A DNA stretch of 64,000 bases from Bacteroidaceae bacterium (lineage in GTDB: Bacteria > Bacteroidota > Bacteroidia > Bacteroidales > Bacteroidaceae), in assembly GCA_017442855.1 (NCBI GenBank), contig JAFSPM010000001.1, positions 1 through 64,000 of the forward strand, read 5' to 3'. A program made the translations under genes and the position numbers. Below are positions 24,919 to 34,302 of the stretch, piece after piece (the first letter of the stretch is position 1; every line of letters begins with the position of its first letter). The notes beneath the pieces were generated by a model. It had not been told where the DNA came from. It saw only the letters and a list, made by a program, of their open reading frames with translations, and made no database searches.

Positions 24919-26271
24919 ATGGGAAACGGTCAATCTGTTAAAAGGATTGTTGTATTAGGAGCAGGAGAAAGTGGAGCCGGTGCAGCTGTACTGGCCAAGG
25001 TGAAAGGGTTTGAGACATTTGTTTCAGACATGTCGGCCATTAAGCCGAAGTACCAGGAGTTGCTGAACCAATATGGCATTGAATGGGAAGAGGGTCATCA
25101 CACCGAAGAGAAAATCCTCAATGCCGACGAAGTGGTGAAAAGTCCGGGTATCCCCGAAACCGCTCCCATCATTGTGAAGCTGAAACAGCAAGGCACTCCT
25201 ATCATCTCTGAGATTGAGCTGGCAGGCAGATATACCAATGCGAAGATGGTGTGTATCACAGGTTCTAATGGCAAGACCACTACCACCTCACTGATATACC
25301 ATATCTTCAAGAATGCCGGACTGAATGTGGGTTTGGCTGGCAATATCGGCAACAGTCTGGCACTGCAGGTGGCTACTGAGCAACATGACTATTATGTGAT
25401 TGAGCTGAGTTCCTTCCAACTGGACAACATGTATGACTTCCGTGCCAACATAGCTGTGTTGCTGAACATCACACCCGACCACCTGGACCGCTACGACTTC
25501 AAGATGCAGAACTATGTGGATTCCAAGATGCGCATCACACAGAACCAGACGGAAAAAGATGCTTTCATCTATTGGAAAGACGATCCTATCGTAGCCAAAG
25601 AACTCGAGAAATATGGATTGAAAGCCCAACTCTATCCGTTCTCAGCTATCAAGGAAGAAGGCTCTATTGCCTATGCCGATGAGGGAGAGGTGGTTTTCAA
25701 AAAGCCTATGGACTTCAACATGGAGCAGGAGAAACTGGCACTGAGAGGTGTACATAATCTCTATAACTCTTTGGCTGCAGGTATTTCTGCCAGTGTGGCT
25801 GGCATCAGTAAAGAAAACATCCGTCAGGCACTGAGCGATTTTAAGGGTGTACCTCATAGACTGGAATATATAACTACCATACGTGGCGTAAAGTTCATCA
25901 ATGACTCGAAAGCCACCAATGTCAACGCATGTTGGTATGCCCTGCAGAGCATGACGACCAAGACGGTGCTGATATTAGGAGGAACCGACAAGGGCAACGA
26001 CTATACCGAGATAGAGGACCTGGTGAAGGAGAAATGTGTTGGCTTGGTTTATTTGGGCGTTGACAACGAGAAACTGCATAAGAGTTTCGACCATCTGGGC
26101 ATCCCGGTAGCCGACATCCATACAGGCATGAAGGATGCTGTAGAAGCAGCATTCAAGATGGCCAACATAGGCGATACAGTACTGCTGAGTCCGTGTTGCG
26201 CCAGTTTCGATTTGTTCAAGAACATGACAGACAGAGGCAACCAATTTAGAGAATTTGCAATGGCATTATAA
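24919..26271 (+). CDS. murD: UDP-N-acetylmuramoyl-L-alanine:D-glutamate ligase
   Basis: This 450-residue cytosolic Mur ligase adds D-glutamate. It has an N-terminal nucleotide-binding fold (V-V-L-G-A-G-E-S-G), the ATP loop I-T-G-S-N-G-K-T-T-T, E-L-S-S-F-Q-L (about 158-164), N-I-T-P-D-H-L-D-R-Y, N-D-S-K-A-T-N (about 328) and, near the end, L-L-S-P-C-C-A-S-F-D. Length and all motifs match MurD. ftsW starts 2 bp after the stop. Confidence 0.96.
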   Translation: MGNGQSVKRIVVLGAGESGAGAAVLAKVKGFETFVSDMSAIKPKYQELLNQYGIEWEEGHHTEEKILNADEVVKSPGIPETAPIIVKLKQQGTPIISEIELAGRYTNAKMVCITGSNGKTTTTSLIYHIFKNAGLNVGLAGNIGNSLALQVATEQHDYYVIELSSFQLDNMYDFRANIAVLLNITPDHLDRYDFKMQNYVDSKMRITQNQTEKDAFIYWKDDPIVAKELEKYGLKAQLYPFSAIKEEGSIAYADEGEVVFKKPMDFNMEQEKLALRGVHNLYNSLAAGISASVAGISKENIRQALSDFKGVPHRLEYITTIRGVKFINDSKATNVNACWYALQSMTTKTVLILGGTDKGNDYTEIEDLVKEKCVGLVYLGVDNEKLHKSFDHLGIPVADIHTGMKDAVEAAFKMANIGDTVLLSPCCASFDLFKNMTDRGNQFREFAMAL

Positions 26272-26273
26272 GC

Positions 26274-27605
26274 ATGAATCTGATTAACTCCATATTCAAA
26301 GGCGACAAGGTCATCTGGATGATATTCCTGATGCTCTGTCTGATATCCATCACCGAGGTGTTCAGTGCATCCAGTACATTGACGTATGGAAGTCAGAGTC
26401 ATTGGGGACCCATCACCCAACACAGCATCCTGCTGATGTTTGGTGTTTTCATCGTATGGTTCATGCACAGCATCCCTTACAAATGGTTCCGCATCTTTGC
26501 CTATCCATTGTTGTTAGGGTCTGTCATCATGCTGGTGGTGGTCATGCTGATGGGCTTTATCTCAGGTGATCGAGTGAACGGTGCCGCTCGTTGGCTCACC
26601 TTCTTCGGCGTTGCCTTCCAGCCTTCAGAGTTGGCAAAGATGGCAGTCATCATCCTCACGGCAGCTTTCCTCTCGAAAGGTCAGACCGAAGATGGAGCCA
26701 GTCCACAGGCATTCAAATGGATATTGGGTATCACCTTCTTCGTATGCGCCCTCATCGTACCAGAGAACTACTCTACTGGCGCTTTGCTGTTTGGCACCGT
26801 GTTCCTGATGATGATCATCGGACGCATCCAATGGAGAAAGATTGTCACATTGGGAGGTTCATTAATAGCCATCATCTTGCTGTTCGTGGGCTTCCTCACC
26901 GTAACACCTGACAATACGTTGGAGCAGATTCCTATGGGACACCGTTTCACGACAGTAAAACACCGCCTCATGAACTTTGGCGAAGAGAAGGTACCAGCTG
27001 CCAAATACGACATTCAAGGTGATGGTGCCCAGGTAGCCCATGCCCGTATCGCCATTGCCACCAGCAATGTAGTAGGCAAAGGGCCTGGTAACTCGGTGGA
27101 ACGCGATTTCCTCTCACAGGCATACTCCGATTTTATATTTGCCATCATCATCGAGGAATTGGGGTTGATAGGTGGAATCTTCGTAGTCTTCCTATATATT
27201 TGTCTCTTGATAAGAGCAGGTAAGATTGCCCAAAAATGCGACCGTACATTCCCCGCCTTCCTGGTGTTGGGCATCGCTTTGCTGTTGGTGATGCAGGCTA
27301 CGTTCAATATGTGTGTAGCCGTAGGATTGGTACCTGTAACAGGCCAACCCTTGCCATTGATCAGTAAGGGTGGAACCTCCACCTGGATCAACTGTGCTTA
27401 CATCGGCATGATTCTAAGCGTGAGCAGATATACAGCCAAGTTGGAGGAGGAAAGAGAAGCTATGGCAGAGGCCGCAGCACAGATAGGTGAGCCAATAGAA
27501 GGCATGGGGGAAGAAGGCGAACAGGAGGAGCCCCCTGTTAGTGAGGCACAGACTGCATTTGAGCCGGGTATGAAAGAGGCGAACGATGACACATTGATGG
27601 AGTAG
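26274..27605 (+). CDS. ftsW: Septal peptidoglycan polymerase FtsW (SEDS family)
   Basis: This 443-residue SEDS protein has about ten transmembrane helices. It has the N-G-A-A-R-W-L region, F-Q-P-S-E-L-A-K, Y-S-D-F-I-F-A-I-I-I-E-E-L-G and a C-terminal P-L-I-S-K-G-G-T-S helix. FtsW polymerises glycan strands from lipid II at the septum with FtsI. A long acidic cytoplasmic tail (about 390-443, rich in Glu) follows the last helix. Confidence 0.95.
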   Translation: MNLINSIFKGDKVIWMIFLMLCLISITEVFSASSTLTYGSQSHWGPITQHSILLMFGVFIVWFMHSIPYKWFRIFAYPLLLGSVIMLVVVMLMGFISGDRVNGAARWLTFFGVAFQPSELAKMAVIILTAAFLSKGQTEDGASPQAFKWILGITFFVCALIVPENYSTGALLFGTVFLMMIIGRIQWRKIVTLGGSLIAIILLFVGFLTVTPDNTLEQIPMGHRFTTVKHRLMNFGEEKVPAAKYDIQGDGAQVAHARIAIATSNVVGKGPGNSVERDFLSQAYSDFIFAIIIEELGLIGGIFVVFLYICLLIRAGKIAQKCDRTFPAFLVLGIALLLVMQATFNMCVAVGLVPVTGQPLPLISKGGTSTWINCAYIGMILSVSRYTAKLEEEREAMAEAAAQIGEPIEGMGEEGEQEEPPVSEAQTAFEPGMKEANDDTLME

Positions 27606-27629
27606 ATTATAAAGCAAGGTTTTGATAAA

Positions 27630-28769
27630 ATGGAGAAAGTGATGGAGAAAGTGATGGACAACGGAAAAACACCAAGGGTAATCATTAGTGGTGGTGGTAC
27701 AGGAGGACATATATTCCCTGCTGTATCCATAGCCAATGCCATCAAGGAACTGCGACCTGATGCAGAGATTCTGTTTGTGGGTGCAGAAGGAAGGATGGAG
27801 ATGCAGCGAGTGCCTGATGCAGGCTATCGCATCATCGGCCTACCCATTGCCGGCTTCGACAGAAAACACCTTTGGAAGAATTTTGCTGTATTGGTAAAGA
27901 TTGCCCGTAGTCAATGGAAAGCACGTAGCATCATCAAGGAGTTCAAGCCCGACATCGCCGTTGGTGTGGGAGGTTTCGCCAGTGGTCCTACCCTGAAGAC
28001 CGCCTCCATGATGGGCATCCCTACCCTGTTGCAGGAGCAAAACTCATACGCTGGTGTCACCAACAAACTGCTGGCCAAGAAAGCCGCAAAGATTTGTGTG
28101 GCATATGAAGGTATGGAGAAGTTCTTCCCTGCCGACAAGATTATCATGACGGGGAATCCTGTACGCCAGAACCTGCTTGCCCATCAATATTCGAAGGCTG
28201 AAGCATTACAAGCCTTCGGGTTTACAGACACAAAGAAAACCATTTTAATATTGGGTGGTAGCTTAGGCGCCAGAACCATCAACCAAACACTGATGGGCGC
28301 CATCGAGACCATCAAGGCCAACCCCGACATTCAGTTTATCTGGCAGACGGGTAAAATTTATATTGATGAAATCAGGCAACAATTACAAGGAAAAGAAATT
28401 CCTAACTTGTTTGTTACCGATTTCATCAAAGAGATGGACAAGGCCTATGTAGCAGCTGATTTGGTGATCTCAAGAGCAGGAGCAGGTTCTATTTCTGAGT
28501 TCTGCTTACTGGAAAAGCCTGTTATCCTGGTACCTTCACCCAATGTGGCTGAAGACCATCAGACCAAGAATGCATTGGCACTGGCCAACAAAGATGCTGC
28601 CATCTATGTAAAAGATGCCGAGGCACAAGAAAAATTGATGCCAGTAGCCTTGGAGACAGTGAAAGATGATACGAAATTGGCATCGTTGCAAAAGAACATT
28701 GCTAAGTTGGCTTTGCCTGATTCTGCCAACATCATTGCAAAAGAGGTTTTAAAACTGATTGGAAAATGA
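27630..28769 (+). CDS. murG: Lipid II synthase, N-acetylglucosaminyl transferase
   Basis: This 379-residue GT28-family peripheral membrane enzyme converts lipid I to lipid II. The N-terminal glycine-rich loop reads S-G-G-G-T-G-G-H-I-F-P-A, followed by V-G-V-G-G-F-A-S-G-P and, in the C-domain, G-G-S-L-G-A-R-T-I-N and S-R-A-G-A-G-S-I-S-E. The start contains a 12-bp tandem duplication (ATGGAGAAAGTG twice), giving M-E-K-V-M-E-K-V-M-D; ATGs at 27630, 27642 and 27654 are all possible starts. It overlaps murC by 4 bp. Confidence 0.95.
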   Translation: MEKVMEKVMDNGKTPRVIISGGGTGGHIFPAVSIANAIKELRPDAEILFVGAEGRMEMQRVPDAGYRIIGLPIAGFDRKHLWKNFAVLVKIARSQWKARSIIKEFKPDIAVGVGGFASGPTLKTASMMGIPTLLQEQNSYAGVTNKLLAKKAAKICVAYEGMEKFFPADKIIMTGNPVRQNLLAHQYSKAEALQAFGFTDTKKTILILGGSLGARTINQTLMGAIETIKANPDIQFIWQTGKIYIDEIRQQLQGKEIPNLFVTDFIKEMDKAYVAADLVISRAGAGSISEFCLLEKPVILVPSPNVAEDHQTKNALALANKDAAIYVKDAEAQEKLMPVALETVKDDTKLASLQKNIAKLALPDSANIIAKEVLKLIGK

Positions 28770-30145
28770 AAAAGATAGAAGATATAAAAGCTGTGTATTT
28801 CGTGGGAGCAGGAGGCATTGGCATGAGTGCGCTGATACGTTACTTCCTTTCAAAAGGCAAGGTAGTAGCTGGTTATGACCGCACTCCCTCCGAGCTGACC
28901 AAACGACTGATAGAAGAAGGGGCACAGATTCACTATGAGGAAAATGTAGCATTGATTCCCGAGCCTTGTCGTGACAAAGAGACTACCTTGGTGGTTTATA
29001 CGCCCGCCATCCCTCACGACCATGCTGAACTGTGCTACTTCAACGACCACGGTTTCGAGGTAAAGAAACGTTCACAGGTGCTGGGCCTCATCACACACGA
29101 CAGCAAGGGACTGTGTGTAGCAGGTACTCACGGCAAGACCACTACCTCTACCATGCTGGCGCATTTGTTGCATCAGTCACATGTGGGTTGCACAGCCTTC
29201 TTAGGAGGCATCTCCAAGAATTACGGCACCAACCTGCTGCTCTCAGCCACCAGTCCTTTCACGGTGATTGAGGCAGACGAGTTCGACCGTTCGTTCCATT
29301 GGCTCTCCCCCTATATGAGTGTGGTAACCGCTACCGACCCCGACCATCTGGATATCTACGGCACCTACGAAGCCTATTTGGAGAGTTTCCGCCATTATAC
29401 CAGTCTGATACAGCCAGGTGGTGTGTTGCTGATACACACAGGTTTGGCATTGCAGCCAGATGTGCAAAAGGGGGTAAAGACCTATACCTATGCACGCCGT
29501 GAAGGTGATTTCCATGCCACCAACGAGCGTATCGGCAATGGTGAGATTTTTATCGATTTCATCGGTCCTGATGTAGAGATCAAGGATATCCAACTGGGTG
29601 TGCCCATGAGCATCAACATCGAGAACGGTGTGGCTGCTATGGCTATGGCACATCTCAACGGTGTGACGGATGAAGAGATTCGTGAGGGGATGAGGAGCTT
29701 TGCAGGTGTTGACCGCAGGTTCGATTTCAAGCTGAAGAACGACAAGATAGCACTGCTCAGCGATTATGCCCATCACCCTGCAGAGATTGCACAGAGTGCC
29801 AAATCCATCCGTGAGTTATATGCCGACAGAAAGATTACAGCTGTGTTCCAGCCTCATCTATATACTCGCACACGTGATTTATATAAGGAGTTTGCAGCAG
29901 CATTGTCGTTGTTCGATGAGGTGATCCTCACCGAGATATACCCAGCTCGTGAAGAGCCCATTCCAGGCGTTACGAGTGAACTGATCTACGACCTGTTGCG
30001 TCCTGGCATTGAGAAGACCCTGTGTAAGAAAGACGAGGTGGCAAAGTTACTGGCACAAGGAGGCCGACAAGTAGTCATCATCTTAGGTGCTGGCGACTTA
30101 GACAATAAAATGGACGAATTTAAGCAAATACTTGAGCAAGCATGA
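28766..30145 (+). CDS. murC: UDP-N-acetylmuramate:L-alanine ligase
   Basis: This 459-residue cytosolic ligase adds the first amino acid of the stem peptide. Motifs are F-V-G-A-G-G-I-G-M-S (UDP site), V-A-G-T-H-G-K-T-T-T-S (ATP loop, about 117-127), E-A-D-E-F-D-R-S-F, D-P-D-H-L-D and S-D-Y-A-H-H-P-A-E (about 330). It is coupled to both neighbours by 4-bp overlaps (murG upstream, ftsQ downstream). Confidence 0.96.
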   Translation: MKKIEDIKAVYFVGAGGIGMSALIRYFLSKGKVVAGYDRTPSELTKRLIEEGAQIHYEENVALIPEPCRDKETTLVVYTPAIPHDHAELCYFNDHGFEVKKRSQVLGLITHDSKGLCVAGTHGKTTTSTMLAHLLHQSHVGCTAFLGGISKNYGTNLLLSATSPFTVIEADEFDRSFHWLSPYMSVVTATDPDHLDIYGTYEAYLESFRHYTSLIQPGGVLLIHTGLALQPDVQKGVKTYTYARREGDFHATNERIGNGEIFIDFIGPDVEIKDIQLGVPMSINIENGVAAMAMAHLNGVTDEEIREGMRSFAGVDRRFDFKLKNDKIALLSDYAHHPAEIAQSAKSIRELYADRKITAVFQPHLYTRTRDLYKEFAAALSLFDEVILTEIYPAREEPIPGVTSELIYDLLRPGIEKTLCKKDEVAKLLAQGGRQVVIILGAGDLDNKMDEFKQILEQA

Positions 30146-30885
30146 GCATTAAAATGAGAATATTGCTATCTTTGGTGATGCTGCTGATCATTGCCTATCT
30201 CTGCACCGCCTTCACCTTCTTCAACAAGAAGCCGGTAGGGAGGTTGTGTACCGAGATAGAAGTAACCACCAAAGATTCCACATTCTCCGACTTGTTCACG
30301 GCACGTAGCATCACCGACATCCTGAAACAGAAGAAGCTGAGCCCTGTGGGCAAAGACATGGATAGTATAAGTACCTTGCTCATGGAACGAGAACTCAGTC
30401 AGAACCCGTTGATTGACAATGTGGAATGCTACAAAACCCCCAGTGGTAAGATTCGTATTGACATCAGTCAGAAGACCCCTGTTCTGCGAGTGTTCAACAA
30501 CTATGGCGAAAACTTCCTGGTGGACAACAAAGGCAGCATCATGCCGCTGGTAGCCAGCAATGCCTTCCATTTGCCCGTGGTGACCGGACAAGCATCAAAA
30601 TCATTCTGTGCAGGCAAGCTGTATGAGTTGGGCGTATTCCTCCAGCATGATGCTTTCTGGAAAGCACAGGTGGAGCAAATCAACATCGTGGGTGGCAGCA
30701 ATATAGAGATTGTGCCACGTGTGGGCAACCATATCATCTACCTGGGTCAGTTGGACGACTATACCAACAAACTGCGCCGAGTGGAGAAGTTCTATACCAA
30801 GGCACTTAACAAGATAGGCTGGAACAAATACGAACGTATCAACGTGGAACTGAGTAACCAGATTATTTGTACGAGAAGAAAATAA
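30142..30885 (+). CDS. ftsQ: Cell division protein FtsQ
   Basis: This 247-residue bitopic membrane protein has a short cytoplasmic start, one transmembrane helix (about 7-25) and a periplasmic part with a weak POTRA-like region followed by the beta domain; conservation is low as usual for Bacteroidota FtsQ. Identification rests on size, topology and position between murC and ftsA. FtsQ recruits FtsL and FtsW-FtsI to the septum. Confidence 0.88.
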   Translation: MSIKMRILLSLVMLLIIAYLCTAFTFFNKKPVGRLCTEIEVTTKDSTFSDLFTARSITDILKQKKLSPVGKDMDSISTLLMERELSQNPLIDNVECYKTPSGKIRIDISQKTPVLRVFNNYGENFLVDNKGSIMPLVASNAFHLPVVTGQASKSFCAGKLYELGVFLQHDAFWKAQVEQINIVGGSNIEIVPRVGNHIIYLGQLDDYTNKLRRVEKFYTKALNKIGWNKYERINVELSNQIICTRRK

Positions 30886-30897
30886 AACTTTATATAT

Positions 30898-32361
30898 ATG
30901 GCAACAACAGAATTTATTGCGGCTATTGAATTAGGGTCATCCAAGATTACCGGCATCGCAGGCAAACGTGATACCGACGGTAGCATCTCCGTGCTGGCCT
31001 TTGCCCAGGATGACGCCTCACAATTTGTGCATAAAGGTGTGATATTCAATATCGACAAAGCCGCTGCTGCACTGAGTGACATCATTATCAAGCTGGAAAC
31101 CCAGCTTCGTAATTCTACTATCGCCAAAGTATATGTTGGTATTGGAGGAAGGAGCATGCGTACTATTGAGAACCAGGTGAGCCGAATCGTTGAGGGCGAG
31201 GAGAAGATTTCCGAGGAACTGGTATTCTCAATGAGCGACGAGAACTTGGCATTCCCTTATGATGAATTCGACATTCTGGATGTAGAGCCACAGGAATACA
31301 AAATCGACAACCGTTTGGTGGCCGACCCTGTGGGTGTAGCTGGCAAGGATATCACAGCCCGTTTCCTCAACATCGTGGCTAAGAAGATGGTTAAGAAGAA
31401 CCTGGAGCTGTCGTTACAGCAAGGCCATGTCAAGGTGGCCGAACTGTTGTTGGCTCCTAAGGCACTGGCCAATGCCCTACTCACCGAATCCGACCGCCGT
31501 TTAGGTTGCGCTTTGGTGGATATAGGTGCCGAGACCACTACCGTCAGCATTTACAAGAACAACATCCTGCGTTACCTCACCGTCATACCATTGGGTGGCA
31601 ACAATATCACCCAAGACATCGCTTCACTGCAGATGGCCGACGAAGATGCCGAGCAGTTCAAGGTGCTCTATGGCGATGCATTGGTGACAGAGGAAGATAT
31701 TGACAAGAGCGAAGAATATATGCTGGACAACGGTCATGCCCTCTCGAAAGACCTGTTGGGCGACATTGTATCAGCCCGTGCAGAAGAGATCCTCATCAAT
31801 GTATGGAACCAGATTCAGCAATCAGGCTATAGCGACAAGCTCACAGCAGGTGTGTTCTTCACCGGTGGTGGCAGCAACCTCAAGAACACCGAGGAAGTAT
31901 TCAAGAGAATCTGCCGTGACGACCGCATGAAGATCAAGACCGTCAAGTTTATCGCCGATGTGGTGAGAGGTTATGGCAATGACATCAAGCGCAACGGCAC
32001 CCTCTGCACCCTGTTTGGTTTATTGCTGGCAGGCAAGGAAAATTGCAGTTTAGATAAACCAGAACCGAAAATAGAGACTCCTGAAATCCCACAGACAGGT
32101 CAAGTTGATATGTTTGCCAACGACGAGACACTCAAGGAGCAGGAAGCCAAGATACTGGCCGACAAAGCCGCTGAGGAAGAGCGCCAACGCCTGCTCAGGG
32201 AGAGTGAAGAAGAGAAGAAACGCAGGGCAGAAGAAGCTGAACGCAAACGCTTGGAGCGTGAACGTAAGAAGAACAGTTTCTTCAACCGTTTCAAGAAAGG
32301 CTTTGATAACCTGTCGGGCGAGCTGTTTGGCTCCGAGGACACCAGCGATACTATGAACTAA
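30898..32361 (+). CDS. ftsA: Cell division protein FtsA
   Basis: This 487-residue actin-fold protein tethers FtsZ to the membrane. Phosphate 1 is I-E-L-G-S-S-K-I-T (about 11-19), phosphate 2 V-D-I-G-A-E-T-T, and the adenosine motif F-F-T-G-G-G-S-N-L. A linker with a highly charged coiled coil (about 420-465, many Glu/Arg/Lys) leads to a C-terminal segment containing F-F-N-R-F-K-K-G-F-D, probably the membrane-binding helix, and a short tail. The linker is longer than in E. coli FtsA. Confidence 0.95.
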   Translation: MATTEFIAAIELGSSKITGIAGKRDTDGSISVLAFAQDDASQFVHKGVIFNIDKAAAALSDIIIKLETQLRNSTIAKVYVGIGGRSMRTIENQVSRIVEGEEKISEELVFSMSDENLAFPYDEFDILDVEPQEYKIDNRLVADPVGVAGKDITARFLNIVAKKMVKKNLELSLQQGHVKVAELLLAPKALANALLTESDRRLGCALVDIGAETTTVSIYKNNILRYLTVIPLGGNNITQDIASLQMADEDAEQFKVLYGDALVTEEDIDKSEEYMLDNGHALSKDLLGDIVSARAEEILINVWNQIQQSGYSDKLTAGVFFTGGGSNLKNTEEVFKRICRDDRMKIKTVKFIADVVRGYGNDIKRNGTLCTLFGLLLAGKENCSLDKPEPKIETPEIPQTGQVDMFANDETLKEQEAKILADKAAEEERQRLLRESEEEKKRRAEEAERKRLERERKKNSFFNRFKKGFDNLSGELFGSEDTSDTMN

Positions 32362-32376
32362 AGAAAAACAGTCATT

Positions 32377-33681
32377 ATGGAAAATATAGTACACTTTGAT
32401 TTCAATACCGACACCAACGAGACCCCTAAAATCATCAAGGTCATCGGTGTGGGTGGTGGTGGCGGCAACGCCGTAAAGCACATGTATCAGGAAGGTATCC
32501 ATGATGTTACCTTCGCCCTCTGCAACACCGACTTGCAGGCACTGCGCCAGTCGGAGATTCCTATCAAGATACAGCTGGGTCCCAAGACCACCCAGGGTTT
32601 AGGTGCCGGCAACGACCCCAAGGTAGCCCGTGAAGCTGCCGAAGAGAGCATCGAGGACATCCGTAACCTGCTCGACGACGGTACCCAGATGGTGTTTGTC
32701 ACCGCAGGTATGGGTGGCGGAACAGGTACTGGTGCTGCTCCTGTAGTAGCCCGCATTGCCAAGGAGATGGACAAGCTGACCGTAGGTATTGTCACCATCC
32801 CGTTCCTCTTCGAGAAGAACCGCAAGATCATGCAGGCCCTCGAGGGTGTGGAAGAAATGCAGAAGAATGTCGATGCCCTGCTGGTAATCAACAACGAACG
32901 CCTGCGTGAAATCTATACCGACGGCATAACCACCATGCGCGAAGCCTTTGCCAAGGCCGATGATATCCTATCCGTAGCCACCAAGAGCATTGCCGAGATG
33001 ATTACCATGGAAGGTAATATCAACCTCGACTTCCGCGATGTGAAGAAAATCCTCAAGGACGGTGGTGTGGCCATCATGTCAACCGGTATTGCCAGCGGTG
33101 AACGCCGCCTGAAGCATGCCATCGACGATGCCTTGAAATCACCGTTGCTCAACGACAACGATATCTCCAAGGCCAAGAAGATTCTTTTCAACATCTCTTG
33201 GAGCCAGGACTCACCGTTGCTCATCGAAGAGACCAACGAAATCGACAGCTTCATGGAGAGCCTCGACAAGAACATCGAGGTAATCTGGGGTGAGGCTGAA
33301 GACCCATCACTGGGCGAGAATGTCAAGTTCACCGTATTGGCCACCGGCTTTGGTTCATCCAGCATCCCTGGCATGGAGCAACTTCAACAGCAACGCTCGA
33401 AGGAAGAGCTGGAAGCCCAGGAAGAACGTGAACAACAGGAGCAGGAGCGCATCGACCGCATCTACGGTCGCAACACGCAGAAGAAGCGTCCTCACCACCT
33501 GCCATACGTACTCACAGCCGACGACTTCGACAACGACGAACTCATACAGGCAATAGAGGGCAGTCCTACCTACCTGCGCAACCGTACCACCCTCAACCAG
33601 TTGAAGGAGAAGTCGGTAGAGGTTGCACAACCCGAGAACGATGCCCCAGTAAATGATGATGGCATTATAATTTTTGGTTGA
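32377..33681 (+). CDS. ftsZ: Cell division GTPase FtsZ
   Basis: This 434-residue tubulin homologue forms the Z ring. The signature G-G-G-T-G-T-G is at 113-119, and the N-terminal V-I-G-V-G-G-G-G-G-N and T7 loop N-L-D-F-R-D are present. A Gln/Glu/Arg-rich linker (about 325-380) leads to a C-terminal segment ending D-D-G-I-I-I-F-G, the probable FtsA-binding peptide. It is the last gene of the cluster. The stop is followed by short direct ACGTTGA repeats (33682-33705) like the edges of the hairpin element at 12195 and 48051. Confidence 0.97.
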   Translation: MENIVHFDFNTDTNETPKIIKVIGVGGGGGNAVKHMYQEGIHDVTFALCNTDLQALRQSEIPIKIQLGPKTTQGLGAGNDPKVAREAAEESIEDIRNLLDDGTQMVFVTAGMGGGTGTGAAPVVARIAKEMDKLTVGIVTIPFLFEKNRKIMQALEGVEEMQKNVDALLVINNERLREIYTDGITTMREAFAKADDILSVATKSIAEMITMEGNINLDFRDVKKILKDGGVAIMSTGIASGERRLKHAIDDALKSPLLNDNDISKAKKILFNISWSQDSPLLIEETNEIDSFMESLDKNIEVIWGEAEDPSLGENVKFTVLATGFGSSSIPGMEQLQQQRSKEELEAQEEREQQEQERIDRIYGRNTQKKRPHHLPYVLTADDFDNDELIQAIEGSPTYLRNRTTLNQLKEKSVEVAQPENDAPVNDDGIIIFG

Positions 33682-33723
33682 ACGTTGAACGTTGACCGTT
33701 AATACTAATATAAAATTAAGATT

Positions 33724-34170
33724 ATGTTATTCGATCAAGTAAGCAAAGATATTATCGCTGCCATGAAGGCACACGATAAAGTGGCGCTCGAAACCCTGCG
33801 CAACATCAAGAAAGTATTCCTCGAGGCCAAGACAGCCCCCGGAGCCAACGATACCCTCGAAGATGCAGACGCCCTGAAACTCATCCAGAAACTGGTGAAG
33901 CAGGGTAAGGATGCCGCCGAGATATACAGTCAGCAGGGCCGTGCCGACCTGGCCGATGCCGAACTGGCACAGGTGAAGGTGATGGAGACCTACCTGCCCA
34001 AGCCATTGACCGACGAAGAGCTCACCGAAGCCGTTAAGCAAATTATTGCCGAGACAGGTGCCACCAGCATGAAAGATATGGGCAAGGTCATGGGCATCGC
34101 TTCCAAGGCACTGAGTGGCAAGGCAGAAGGCCGACTCATCTCAGCTAAAGTAAAAGAACTACTGGGCTGA
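33724..34170 (+). CDS. YqeY/GatB-like domain protein
   Basis: This 148-residue all-helical protein matches the YqeY family across its full length, with the family's N-terminal D-Q-V-S-K-D-I-I-A-A-M-K-A-H-D-K and C-terminal G-K-V-M-G-I-A-S-K-A-L-S-G-K-A-E-G-R. The fold resembles the tRNA-binding tail of GatB amidotransferase; the function is unknown. It follows ftsZ at 42 bp and is closed by a strong terminator, so it is probably the last gene of the cluster transcript. Confidence 0.9.
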   Translation: MLFDQVSKDIIAAMKAHDKVALETLRNIKKVFLEAKTAPGANDTLEDADALKLIQKLVKQGKDAAEIYSQQGRADLADAELAQVKVMETYLPKPLTDEELTEAVKQIIAETGATSMKDMGKVMGIASKALSGKAEGRLISAKVKELLG

Positions 34171-34203
34171 TCGTTCCAGTCGTTCTTGAATATTCCAGTT
34201 TAT

Positions 34204-34246
34204 AGCAAGGTTTGTATCAAAAAAAAAGTACAAACCTTGCTTTTAT
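34204..34246 (+). terminator. Strong intrinsic terminator after yqeY
   Basis: A 13-bp perfect stem, AGCAAGGTTTGTA with its complement at 34229-34241, around an A-rich loop, followed by TTTTATTA. It ends the division cluster transcript. Confidence 0.85.
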
Positions 34247-34267
34247 TATATGTTTGCATTACCTTTG
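34237..34267 (+). promoter_or_regulatory. Promoter of the Gfo/Idh/MocA oxidoreductase gene
   Basis: TTG (34237-34239), a 20-bp spacer and TACCTTTG (34260-34267) match the Bacteroidota -33/-7 pattern, 35 bp before the ATG. The -33 element overlaps the right arm of the preceding terminator. Confidence 0.65.
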
Positions 34268-34302
34268 TCATACCATTAACCTTAAAATAATACCTGCAGG
34301 AT

